NCBI RefSeq assembly: GCF_000739635.1
Contig: NZ_BATQ01000041.1
Coordinates: forward strand, 62,001-126,000
Length of the DNA stretch: 64,000 bases
DNA from: Verrucomicrobium sp. BvORR034
GTDB lineage: Bacteria; Verrucomicrobiota; Verrucomicrobiia; Verrucomicrobiales; Verrucomicrobiaceae
Direction of reading: 5' to 3'
In this document: positions 51,134-59,309 of the stretch, in pieces
How the letters are laid out: every line of letters starts with the position of its first letter
Position numbering within the stretch: position 1 is the stretch's first letter
Notes under the pieces: generated by a model
Databases searched by the model: none
The model's input: only the letters and a program-made list of their open reading frames with translations
What the model was told of the DNA's origin: nothing
Program-made: the position numbers and the translations under genes

Positions 51134-53554
51134 CTATGCCGTAGCCCGGACACGCTCTCTGACGCGGGCATAAAGCTGTTGGAAGACTCCGGATTCTTCT
51201 TCTATTCGGACGACCACAGATAACGGGACTGTTTTTTGATCGTCTTTCAACCATCTGGCCGCGCCCAAGACGGAAACTGCGAGGGTGTAGTCGTTCGCGC
51301 TGTACCCTGGTTGATGCTCTGCCCACTCAAAGACGTCATGTTGGAGCGCCCCATCGCTGCGCTGATTGATTCCCACATTGCCAATGAAATGGTCAATACT
51401 GTCCTCTGTTGCGACATTGGGCTCATCTTGATCTCGCTGATGTTGAGCCATAATATCCGCAGTCGGCTTATCACCGCGGTAAAGCCAAAACTTGAATCTA
51501 GCACCCAAATATTCTCCGAAACCCCACTTCTGGACGTGAGGTGAAGTGGCGACCGCAACGGTAATACTCTTCTTGCTTCGGCCAGTGCTCGCTAACTCGG
51601 AAGGCACGTGAATTCTAAAAATCGCGGTGGAATCAACCTCCAAGGAACCGTCCCAATACAGCAGCACGGAATGGCCTCGGCAATGCATTGCAGCGCTTCC
51701 ATCAGGTCTCCCGTAGCCAACCAGTGCCAATGCCTGATCTTTGGTGAAACTGGCCGGAATCAAAGGTTTTTTACAAGACACGGCCAGGAACGCACGAAGC
51801 AGCGTTGCGCTAGGGTTGAGACCGAGGATTTTGCAATCACGCAAGATTGTTGCCAGATGATTGGCTATGCGTGGTGCTGCGAAGCTGGTCCCAATACTCC
51901 GTTGCAATGCGGGCGTCAGCCTGTTGCTCGCCATCACAACATCAGTGCCCATATTTCGGACTATTCTGTTGGTTTCAACGTCGCGCACCAAACTGCCCCC
52001 GTATTCGACAACGTCCGGTTTAATGGCGCGCCCAAAACCAGGGCCGCTTCTACTAAAAGGGGAGGGCTCATCCAAATTGGCAATGAGCGAATGAGCGGCA
52101 CCCGCCAAATGCGTTGAGTGCGCAAGCGAGCCGCAGATGACGCTGAGTGCGGAAGGCCCAGGGTCAAGCAACTTTGCAAAAGGAGTTAATAGGTAATGTG
52201 GATATGGTGCTTGGGTTTCTTCTTCAAGCTCTTCTGCTTCTAGCGGCGCAACATTGCCAGTGATGCCCACAAACACTATGTCGTGCTCGCGACTAAGCTG
52301 ATCGAGCGTTCTGGCAATCCACGCATTTCGTGCAACTTGGCGTCGAGTCGCGTGACTCCAGATGTGCCCCTGCATTTCAAATGCCAGGACAAATATTCTC
52401 ACACCCTGTGGAACAAAATGCTCAACTATCTCGCGGAGGATTCGGGAAAGCAGCCAGGCCTGCTGTGCCCTGTCCTCAACCGCATCTTCTTGTCGAGGAG
52501 AATCCAATTCTCCCGCGTCAGTCATGATGCGGGCGCTCGCAATCCAGGCCGTGGCCTGATTCTGATCACCATCAGCAAAGCCGATCGAATGAAACGCCGC
52601 CAGCGAACCTACACCAGAACCATGTCCATGGGCATCTTCGGTTGGGGATGCACCATACACCCAAGAACGACTGTCAGCGGGTTTTGTGACGGGTCCCAAG
52701 AAAGGGTTGCCTGTCGCAATGCCGCTGTCAATTACACAGATCGTCTCAGCATCGGGAGGCGGCGGGGCAATCGTGATGTTATCTACATTGAAAGCGTTGA
52801 ATACTTCGCTCATCGTTTGAAACCTTGGGCGCAGTTCGAAACGTGAGATCTTTCGCCACCACTTTGGATTTTCAACCCACTCCGCGAGCTTGCTCCCCTT
52901 TGTTCCAACCATTAGGATAGCACCTTCGCCTTGGAAATCCGTGTCATAAACGTGACCATGGATACCTCGACCGAGAGAAGCTCGAATCTCGGCCACAATA
53001 TTTTCAACTTCCCGTCTCTTGGTGGAATCTCGACTTGCTTGAGTCGCGCTTACCTCAATTTCGTATACGACATGGTCTTCAGAAGTCAAAGTTTCGTAGA
53101 CCTCGTGAAACTCATCTGACAGGCGCTCTTTTGGATCGGCGATGTCTAGAGCTGTCAGCTTCGTTATGAGTCCGGGTTGTCGTATCAGACCCGGCCTGCT
53201 CCCCGCTTCAAACTCTAGCGCCCGGTTTGCAAGCTTGTCGAGATTAACCTCTTTAGAGTAGACCAAACTTTCATCATCCCCTGGCTCGCCGAGGAAATGC
53301 AAGCTTGTTCCACTCAGATCCTTCAAACCAAGTGGTCGATCATGCTTGAGTTTAAGAATCACCGCCCGTCTTTGTTCCGGAGTCAAGGAGGAAAACGCCC
53401 GCTCGACTTTGATTTTCTCAGCGATGACACGAGACGCCACATCTCGCCGCTGCTGCGGCGTGAAAGGAACTATGGTAGGTACAGGGTGACGCTGCCTTCT
53501 TCTTATGCGGACGTCAGGTGCCGCAAACGGCAACGGTGGCATTTCGGTGTTCAT
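51134..53554 (-). CDS. Subtilisin-like (S8) serine protease, cytoplasmic
   Basis: 806 aa from the ATG at 53554; further upstream the frame overlaps the ATPase. No signal peptide. An N-terminal domain of ~270 aa without recognised motif is followed by the S8 domain: Asp276 in CVIDSGIA, His311 in AHGHGSGVGS, oxyanion Asn434 in GITGN and Ser557 in GTSFAAP. A C-terminal beta-rich domain of ~200 aa ends it. Absence of a signal sequence implies action inside the cell. The start lies within the upstream AAA+ gene (41-bp overlap), so the two are coupled. Confidence 0.9.
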   Translation of the reverse strand: MNTEMPPLPFAAPDVRIRRRQRHPVPTIVPFTPQQRRDVASRVIAEKIKVERAFSSLTPEQRRAVILKLKHDRPLGLKDLSGTSLHFLGEPGDDESLVYSKEVNLDKLANRALEFEAGSRPGLIRQPGLITKLTALDIADPKERLSDEFHEVYETLTSEDHVVYEIEVSATQASRDSTKRREVENIVAEIRASLGRGIHGHVYDTDFQGEGAILMVGTKGSKLAEWVENPKWWRKISRFELRPRFQTMSEVFNAFNVDNITIAPPPPDAETICVIDSGIATGNPFLGPVTKPADSRSWVYGASPTEDAHGHGSGVGSLAAFHSIGFADGDQNQATAWIASARIMTDAGELDSPRQEDAVEDRAQQAWLLSRILREIVEHFVPQGVRIFVLAFEMQGHIWSHATRRQVARNAWIARTLDQLSREHDIVFVGITGNVAPLEAEELEEETQAPYPHYLLTPFAKLLDPGPSALSVICGSLAHSTHLAGAAHSLIANLDEPSPFSRSGPGFGRAIKPDVVEYGGSLVRDVETNRIVRNMGTDVVMASNRLTPALQRSIGTSFAAPRIANHLATILRDCKILGLNPSATLLRAFLAVSCKKPLIPASFTKDQALALVGYGRPDGSAAMHCRGHSVLLYWDGSLEVDSTAIFRIHVPSELASTGRSKKSITVAVATSPHVQKWGFGEYLGARFKFWLYRGDKPTADIMAQHQRDQDEPNVATEDSIDHFIGNVGINQRSDGALQHDVFEWAEHQPGYSANDYTLAVSVLGAARWLKDDQKTVPLSVVVRIEEESGVFQQLYARVRERVRATA

Positions 53555-54581
53555 TGGGAAGCGGTTTTCTTCTGCGCGTAGTCGCCGAGGAAATCTTCTT
53601 CTTGAACTGCTGCGCCGCTTTGAGAATGTCAGAGTTCCTCGCGGAAGCACGGTTCTCAATAACGGTCTCTTTTGCCACCTCAAAAACGGCCCTTTCCACT
53701 TCGGCAAACGAGCAACCCGCCATGCCTTTTGCTACGGGACTCAGGCTCCCCGCAATCTTAATTCCGCTAGTGAGATGTTTCAAAAGTGCCAACCGGTCCG
53801 CTTCGGAAGGAAGTGGAAACTCCACAACATCGTCAAAACGACGCCAAAGAGCACTGTCGAACAAATGAGTGTGATTCGACGCGAGGATCACGATGCTTTG
53901 GGACGACGTGAATGAATCCAGACCTTGCAGCAGAGCATTTACCACCCGCCTAAGCTCCCCTACATCATTATTATCATCGCGCGACTTTGCAATTGCATCT
54001 GCCTCATCAATGAGAAGCACCATGGGGGTCTGATTGGCAATCTGAAGTACCTTTTGAATATTTGCGCCAGTTTCGCCAACGTAACTGGTAATCAAGGCAG
54101 CCAAACGAACGACTCCAAATGTCAATCCCAACTTTTGAGCTAGCCATTGTGCCGTAGCGGTTTTGCCACACCCCGGTGGCCCCCAAAAGAGCAGCTTGCG
54201 ACGAGGCATCAAGCCAGCTTCCGCAAGTTTGGTTGCAGACCGATGTTCTCTCAAAACAATGTCAATGGAATTGAGAGTTTCCTTGGGAAGAACCAAATGG
54301 CGGGAATCTGAACTTTGACTGAATGAGATCAATCCTGGCATCTGTCGCGTAAGAACCGAGATTGAAAGATTTGCGGCCGAAGGAGGGGCAACAGATGACG
54401 TTCCATTTTTCAATTCTTTGGGGCGAAGAGCCTCTCGAAGTGCCCGAGCTTCGCTGGGTCGATTCTGGACCGTGAACGCTCGTATAATCGCCTCAGTACC
54501 ACGTCGAAAGGCATCCTCGTCGTGTTCACGATGGGACACGATCATCGTTCGGAGGCTTTCGACCAAATCTTGGAATGCCAT
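53514..54581 (-). CDS. AAA+ ATPase partner of the protease
   Basis: 355 aa. An N-terminal region with helices (1-80) precedes one AAA+ module: Walker A GPPGCGKT (134-141), pore-loop-like SYVGETG (166-172), Walker B LLIDEAD (189-195), sensor 1 Asn236 and arginine finger(s) in ALWRRFD (247-248). It resembles the FtsH/p97-type AAA clade. It overlaps the protease gene by 41 bp, suggesting a two-component, ATP-driven protease or an ATPase that gates the protease. Such AAA+/S8 pairs occur in accessory regions; a defence role is possible but unproved. Confidence 0.9.
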   Translation of the reverse strand: MAFQDLVESLRTMIVSHREHDEDAFRRGTEAIIRAFTVQNRPSEARALREALRPKELKNGTSSVAPPSAANLSISVLTRQMPGLISFSQSSDSRHLVLPKETLNSIDIVLREHRSATKLAEAGLMPRRKLLFWGPPGCGKTATAQWLAQKLGLTFGVVRLAALITSYVGETGANIQKVLQIANQTPMVLLIDEADAIAKSRDDNNDVGELRRVVNALLQGLDSFTSSQSIVILASNHTHLFDSALWRRFDDVVEFPLPSEADRLALLKHLTSGIKIAGSLSPVAKGMAGCSFAEVERAVFEVAKETVIENRASARNSDILKAAQQFKKKISSATTRRRKPLPNEHRNATVAVCGT

Positions 54582-54722
54582 GACTGATTATCAGTAACAC
54601 CTTCTCCCCCAAGGCGCAAGAAGCGAAGCGCGTCTCATTGAGTGTTGGTTTTCTCGAAGTATAGTGTCTACAATACAAGTTCCAGGGCTAGGTCTGTCCT
54701 GCAAAGCATTGTGATCAGAGCA

Positions 54723-54968
54723 TCATGAATTGCTCCGCGTTTCCACCTCAGAGATGAGATCGGAGAGAGGAACGCCAAGGCCGTCAGCCAGAAGTTTGCA
54801 AATTAAGATCGAGGGGACACGTGTTCCAGCTTCCAGCATGATGATTCCGGTCCTGCCCACCTTCGAGACCTCGGCCAGTTTCTTCTGAGAAAGCCCAGCG
54901 TTCTGGCGGGCCTCGCGAAACACTGCTGCCAGGGTTTGGGTGAACTCTGCTGTGGGATCTTGCGACAA
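54723..54968 (-). CDS. XRE-family HTH regulator
   Basis: 81 aa. Typical Cro/CI helix-turn-helix: LAAVFREARQNAGLSQKKLA, EVSKVGRTGIIMLEAGTRVP, LICKLLADGLGVPLSDLI. It stands 141 bp upstream of the ATPase gene on the same strand. A perfect 18-bp palindrome lies 35 bp upstream of its start, the expected position for autoregulation. It may control the ATPase/protease pair and the rightward genes. Confidence 0.88.
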   Translation of the reverse strand: MSQDPTAEFTQTLAAVFREARQNAGLSQKKLAEVSKVGRTGIIMLEAGTRVPSILICKLLADGLGVPLSDLISEVETRSNS

Positions 54969-55002
54969 TCCTACAGGTTAGAACTTGCAATCGCTATCGG
55001 GT

Positions 55003-55020
55003 ATGTCCTAATTAGGACAT
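55003..55020. promoter_or_regulatory. 18-bp perfect palindrome, putative XRE operator
   Basis: ATGTCCTAATTAGGACAT between the divergent XRE gene and the zinc-ribbon gene. Every base is symmetric, and the AT-rich centre fits an XRE dimer site. No second copy of the palindrome was noticed in the window. Confidence 0.65.
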
Positions 55021-55072
55021 GTCTACCCTGAGTATCGCCCTCGAATCAACCCCCCCCGAATTCTCTTCTGCT

Positions 55073-55276
55073 ATGAAACCCCTCCACATCCTCCTACTCC
55101 TTTCGTCCCTTGGTACTTGCTCCGGACTACTGATCGCGCGGGTGCCTGCCGAGCCGCCAGTGACCGCTCAGAACCCGGTCCCAGCTTGGGAATGCCGATT
55201 TTGCGGCTACTCCACCACGGCCTACTTCCAGCCGAAGTGCTCAAAGTGCGGCATCGGCATGTCCCGAAAGTTCTGA
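55073..55276 (+). CDS. Small exported zinc-ribbon protein
   Basis: 67 aa from the ATG at 55073 (MKPLHILLLLSSLGTCSGLL); the ATG at 55019 overlaps the palindrome and is less likely. A signal peptide is followed by a short linker and a rubredoxin/zinc-ribbon-like C-terminus: CRFCGYSTTAYFQPKCSKCG. The two CxxC knuckles could bind zinc or iron. Followed by another exported protein 57 bp downstream. Confidence 0.6.
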   Translation: MKPLHILLLLSSLGTCSGLLIARVPAEPPVTAQNPVPAWECRFCGYSTTAYFQPKCSKCGIGMSRKF

Positions 55277-55333
55277 TCAGTCCCTTCCCGTCTCCGCCCT
55301 TTCGCCCCCAGTTCCCTAACCGCCCTCACTTCG

Positions 55334-56182
55334 ATGAAATCTCTTCTGATCGCCCTCTGCGTCGCGGTTTCCCTTCTCGGAGCTGCTCCTGTCGCTGTTG
55401 CCGACGAAACCCTCCTGTTCTCCGGGACTTGCCGGAACGTCACCCACGGCATTGATGGACTGCTGAAGCTCTTCGTCCTAGAGAAGGCCGACGGCACCTT
55501 GCAGGGGTACATGTCCATCAGCGGATGGCTGGTCGGAAGCGGGCCCGTGGCTGGCAAGAAAGTGGGAAACCGGTACCAGTTCAGTACCCGGGATCCCCAC
55601 TGGGGTCTGTCCATCGACTGGGACGGAACCCAGCGAAGTGGGAAGCTCTCCGGCGAATACATCACCTCACCGAATGCCAAGCTTGGCACCGGCAAGCAGG
55701 TAGGCGAATGGGCTGTCACTATCCAGGACTCGACCGACGAGGCGGCAACTCTCACTGAACAGGCATTCAAGAATCGGTTCCTGCTTATGGTGGAAACCGA
55801 TCTCAACGCGGATGTTCAGCTCGCAGACGGTTCCACCCAAACGGGCGCACAAGCCCTCTTCTCCTCCGTTCACCCGATTGGGACAGGAGTGAGCGTTTCG
55901 GTAAATGATGTTGCCATCGAGTGGAAAGACGGGGCGTCAAAGACCTCTGCGGCGGACATTCACCGCTACACCGTGGACTACACGCTTTACTGGCACGGGA
56001 TCATCCAGGCCAACGGTCATACCAAACTCCGGTTGACCTACAACAACGCTTTGCAGACCGTGACGGCCCATGAGGTGATCGAAACGACCGGCACCACAAA
56101 GTCGGAGGTAGGGGAGATTGCCTTCGGCATCGGCGTCCTGCTGGGGAAGGCTGCCGTCGAGTCGATGTTGAACTCGAAGTGA
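55334..56182 (+). CDS. Exported protein of unknown function
   Basis: 282 aa. A signal peptide (MKSLLIALCVAVSLLGAAPV, cleavage near AVADE) precedes a beta-rich mature domain (LLKLFVLEKADGTLQGYMSI; YQFSTRDPHWGLSIDWDGTQ). No family recognised. Probably co-transcribed with the zinc-ribbon gene upstream. Confidence 0.65.
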   Translation: MKSLLIALCVAVSLLGAAPVAVADETLLFSGTCRNVTHGIDGLLKLFVLEKADGTLQGYMSISGWLVGSGPVAGKKVGNRYQFSTRDPHWGLSIDWDGTQRSGKLSGEYITSPNAKLGTGKQVGEWAVTIQDSTDEAATLTEQAFKNRFLLMVETDLNADVQLADGSTQTGAQALFSSVHPIGTGVSVSVNDVAIEWKDGASKTSAADIHRYTVDYTLYWHGIIQANGHTKLRLTYNNALQTVTAHEVIETTGTTKSEVGEIAFGIGVLLGKAAVESMLNSK

Positions 56183-56215
56183 GCCGACCTTACTGCCAAC
56201 TCCTATTTCTGAATC

Positions 56216-56680
56216 ATGTCGGGCAATACCTCCAACTCAAACGGCCAAGCTAGTCTAGGATGCCTCGCAACCGGGCTCGCTTTCGTGATGGTCTGGATTC
56301 CTGGGGCAATCCTGTTCTACGCCACCGTGAACTCCGAAACGGTCATGTGGTGGTTCATCGGCCGATTCCAACGGGTAGTTGCCCTCGCTGTGGGAGTGGC
56401 AGGGGTGCTTGTCTATTTCTGGGGACTCGTGGGGCTGTACAAGATGGTCAGAGTTGGATTGCGGGTGATTCAACCAGCAAGCAAAATTGACTGGCCATTT
56501 CCAACAGATTACCGTTTCACCATCACGAGCAGGCCGGCCACGATCAGGGCGCTGCCGGTCAAGGTCTTGCCGGTGGGTTTTTCATGGAGGATGAGGACGG
56601 CGAGTAGGACGGCGATGACGACGCTGCCTTTGTCGATCAAGGCCACGACGGAGACGTCGCCGTCTTTGATGGCCTTGTAG
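56216..56680 (+). pseudogene. Membrane protein frame running past the element boundary
   Basis: 154 codons. Residues 1-97 are plausible: two membrane helices (GLAFVMVWIPGAILFYATVN and VVALAVGVAGVLVYFWGLVG). From about 56505 the frame reads antisense through the EamA gene and gives Arg/Thr/Ser-rich residues. The change falls where the element is thought to end, so the gene was probably cut at the junction and its original 3' end lost. Confidence 0.55.
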
Positions 56681-56931
56681 TAGAAGATCCAGGAGACGGT
56701 GGTGGTGGCGGCGGAGATGCCGAGCCAGAGATAGTTGCTGCCGGTCAGGCTCTGGAGCTGCGCCGGGGGCACGGCCCAGGCGGAGAATGCCATCACGAAG
56801 GCGAACACGAAGCAGGTCCGTACCGCGATGCCCAGCTCGGCGGAGACGCCGGTCAGGCCAATCTTTGCCACCACGGAGGTCAGGCCTGCGAAGACCATGG
56901 AGATGAGTGCATAGACGAGCCAGCTTTTCAT
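56509..56931 (-). CDS. EamA/DMT-family transporter, single-repeat type
   Basis: 140 aa from the ATG at 56931 (MKSWLVYALISMVFAGLTSV). Five hydrophobic helices and the family signatures AGLTSVVAKIGL, TVSWIFYYKAIKDGDVSVVA and KTLTGSALIVAGLLVMVKR. One EamA repeat, the normal length for the short members that work as dimers. Substrate unknown. The gene is intact to its stop, which lies at the presumed element boundary. Confidence 0.9.
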   Translation of the reverse strand: MKSWLVYALISMVFAGLTSVVAKIGLTGVSAELGIAVRTCFVFAFVMAFSAWAVPPAQLQSLTGSNYLWLGISAATTTVSWIFYYKAIKDGDVSVVALIDKGSVVIAVLLAVLILHEKPTGKTLTGSALIVAGLLVMVKR

Positions 56932-57270
56932 GCCCCAGTTCGCCCACAACCGGGCGGTCCTGTCAAGAAAGGGGTGCGGCATGGGGCGGCGGTGAAGGGG
57001 CCGGATGCCGTGATGACAGGCCGCCCGATCGATCATTACAGTTCTGTTAGAATCTGGGGGTTGTGTGAAATAACCATAAGGCCCCTGTGGTGGCCTGCGC
57101 TGTTCCTGGCGGTCTGCCGGGCGGGTGTCTGGGGGATGACGGGGCCCTGATGCGGGGCTTCCTGTTTGCAAAGTCTGCCAGTCGTAGTTTGATGTTGCGG
57201 CGGTGCCTGGTGCGGGCTTTGCAGGCTTGGTCCGGGCGCAGGCTTTACGGACCCTTGTTGTTACCCCCCC
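56932..57270. promoter_or_regulatory. Divergent intergenic region
   Basis: 339 bp with no credible gene; it separates the leftward EamA gene from the rightward response regulator and must contain both promoters. I see no strong palindrome or terminator in it. Confidence 0.3.
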
Positions 57271-57951
57271 ATGCGCATCTTGCTAGTCGAAGACGAGAAG
57301 AAGGTTGCCAGCTTCATCAGCAAGGCGCTGGCAGAGGCGGGCTATGTCGTGGAAGAGGTGCACAACGGAAACGACGCACTCAGGCTGGCTCTGGCCAATG
57401 CCTATGACACGATCATCCTGGACATCATGATGCCGGGGCGCGACGGGCTGAGCGTGCTGAAGCTTCTGCGGGAGCGTCACGTGGCGACGCCGGTGCTTGT
57501 CCTCACGGCACGTGGTGAAGTGTCGGAGCGGGTGGAGGGGCTGGAACTCGGGGCGGATGACTACATGGGCAAGCCCTTTGCCATGAGGGAATTGCTGGCC
57601 CGGGTGGCGGCCTTGAACAGGCGGGCCACGCCGGAGCGGAACGTGATCCTGCAAGTGGCGGATCTGTCTGTGAACCTGCTCACAAGGGAGGTCGTGCGTG
57701 CAGGCAGGTCCATCAGACTGGCGGTGCGGGAGTACGCGCTGCTGGAGTACCTGATGAGGTCACCCGGGCGGGTGCACTCCCGCACCTCCCTGTGCGAGCA
57801 TGTCTGGGGCTATCACTTCGACACCGGTACCAATGTGGTGGACGTCTATGTGCAGCGCTTGAGGAAGAAAATTGAAGAGGAGGGGGAGGAGCGGATCCTT
57901 CATACCGTGCGGGGCGTCGGCTACTCACTCAAAGCGAATTCGAATCCGTGA
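57271..57951 (+). CDS. OmpR-family response regulator
   Basis: 226 aa. The receiver domain has the acidic pair (VEDE), phospho-acceptor Asp in ILDIMMPGRDG (about D51), Thr in VLTARG and Lys in MGKPFAMREL. The C-terminal winged helix (IRLAVREYALLEYLMRSPGR; TNVVDVYVQRLRKKIEEEGE) binds DNA. The sequence is nearest to the CusR/CopR (metal-responsive) kind by eye. Its TGA overlaps the GTG start of the kinase gene (GTGA). Confidence 0.93.
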   Translation: MRILLVEDEKKVASFISKALAEAGYVVEEVHNGNDALRLALANAYDTIILDIMMPGRDGLSVLKLLRERHVATPVLVLTARGEVSERVEGLELGADDYMGKPFAMRELLARVAALNRRATPERNVILQVADLSVNLLTREVVRAGRSIRLAVREYALLEYLMRSPGRVHSRTSLCEHVWGYHFDTGTNVVDVYVQRLRKKIEEEGEERILHTVRGVGYSLKANSNP

Positions 57952-59309
57952 GAAAGCTTTCGCTCCGGCTCAAGATTGCGCTGTGGTCGGCGCTGGTGGT
58001 GGCGGTGGCGCTGGTCCCCACCGGCATCTTCACGCTCATCCATGTGTACCATGAGCAGCTTGAGGCGACGCAGGAGCGGCTGCTGGGCACATCAAGGCAC
58101 TACATCGACATGGCGTCGAAGCATCGGGGGGAAAGCCAGTGGGGTGCAGAGCAGACGGCCATCAAGATCTTCCACCCCGGAGGGCAGCCCGAGCGTTTCG
58201 TGGAAATTGCCGACGAGCAGGGGGAGGTGGTCTGCCGGTCCGCCAATGTGGCGCCAGGCGTCATGGCAGGCCTGCCGCAGGGGTTCAGCTACGTTCACCT
58301 CAAGGGCAAGCCGGTAAGGGCACTGGTCACGGAGTCAAAGGGCGTGGTGGTGCGCTATGCCATGGATCTGGACGAGGTGTATGATGCGACGAAGGAGCTC
58401 GCCGTCGCCTACCTGATCGCGCTGCCGTTCCTGCTCACGGTCATTTATGTGGGAGGGGGCGTCATATCAGGCAAGGCCCTGGCGCCGGTGCGGCTCCTGG
58501 CGCAGACGGCGGAGCAGATCACGGCGGCGGATCTGGGCAAGCGACTACCCGCGGCCACCACTCAGGATGAAATCGGGCGCCTCACGAATGTCTTCAACGA
58601 AATGCTGGATCGGCTCCAGGTGAGCTTCAACCAGGCCACACGCTTCAGCGCCGATGCCTCGCATGAGCTCAAGACGCCGCTGACGCTGCTGCGCGCGGGG
58701 GTGGAGGACCTGCTGGAATCCTCCGAGGTGCCCAGCCACATGAAGCCCCCGCTCAACGCCCTGCTGGAGCAGACCACCCTGCTCGCATCCATCGTGGGGA
58801 ATCTGCTCCTGCTTTCCCGCATGGATGCCCGCCAGTTCAAGCTGGACTTTGCCATGCAGAATGCCTCGGAGATACTCGAGTCCTGCCTGGAGGATGCCAT
58901 CATCATGGCGGAGGACAGGGGTTTGAACTTTGAGGCCCAGATCCCCGCGGAGCTGATGGTGCCGGTGGACCAAAGCCGGTTCACCCAGATCATCCACAAC
59001 CTGCTGGACAACGCGATCAAGTACAACATCCCCCAGGGAACGATCAAGGTGACGGCGCGTGAGGAGGAAGCGTTTGCGGTGATCCGGATCGCCAACACCA
59101 GCGTGGCACGTCATGAGGTTGCTTCACAACAGTTGTTTGAGCGATTCTACCGGGAGGAGCATTCCGCCTCAGTCCCCGGGCGGGGGCTGGGCTTGAGCCT
59201 GGCTCGTGAACTGGCCCGTGCGCATGGGGGCGATGTCACGCTGGAGGGCTCTGACGGTCACTGGACGGAGTTCAAGATCCGTCTGCCGCTGCGGCATGCC
59301 GGGGAGTGA
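57948..59309 (+). CDS. Sensor histidine kinase
   Basis: 453 aa, GTG start overlapping the regulator's stop. Membrane helices at about 8-32 and 150-172 flank a periplasmic domain of ~115 aa. HAMP (LAPVRLLAQTAEQITAADLG), phospho-acceptor His in FSADASHELKTPLT, then N box (HNLLDNAIKYN) and G box (GRGLGLSLAREL) of the ATPase domain. Signal unknown; the neighbouring iron-uptake genes and CusS-like layout suggest a metal. Confidence 0.93.
   Translation: MRKLSLRLKIALWSALVVAVALVPTGIFTLIHVYHEQLEATQERLLGTSRHYIDMASKHRGESQWGAEQTAIKIFHPGGQPERFVEIADEQGEVVCRSANVAPGVMAGLPQGFSYVHLKGKPVRALVTESKGVVVRYAMDLDEVYDATKELAVAYLIALPFLLTVIYVGGGVISGKALAPVRLLAQTAEQITAADLGKRLPAATTQDEIGRLTNVFNEMLDRLQVSFNQATRFSADASHELKTPLTLLRAGVEDLLESSEVPSHMKPPLNALLEQTTLLASIVGNLLLLSRMDARQFKLDFAMQNASEILESCLEDAIIMAEDRGLNFEAQIPAELMVPVDQSRFTQIIHNLLDNAIKYNIPQGTIKVTAREEEAFAVIRIANTSVARHEVASQQLFERFYREEHSASVPGRGLGLSLARELARAHGGDVTLEGSDGHWTEFKIRLPLRHAGE

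Larger units (their letters stand above)
33141..56508. mobile_element. Putative integrative element at tRNA-fMet
   Basis: The left end is placed at the 3' end of tRNA-fMet because a tyrosine recombinase lies directly beside it. The right end is placed at about 56.49-56.51 kb because the membrane-protein frame starting at 56216 runs antisense into the intact end of a chromosomal EamA gene. Inside are replication-type genes (family-A polymerase, clamp, ligase, DUF3987-like, DUF932), small HTH regulators, exported proteins and an ATPase/protease pair. The parts at 34.6-37.1 and 51.1-54.7 kb look A/T-richer by eye. I did not find a repeat of the tRNA 3' end at the right side, so the borders are provisional. 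Confidence 0.65.

Noticed and set aside
33141-56508. Conjugative element or prophage
   Set aside because: No relaxase, type IV secretion, terminase, capsid or tail gene is recognisable; only replication-type, regulatory, envelope and cargo genes are seen.
56440-56520. Right attachment repeat of the element (copy of the tRNA-fMet 3' end)
   Set aside because: Only CAACCA is shared with the tRNA end, which is too short to count.
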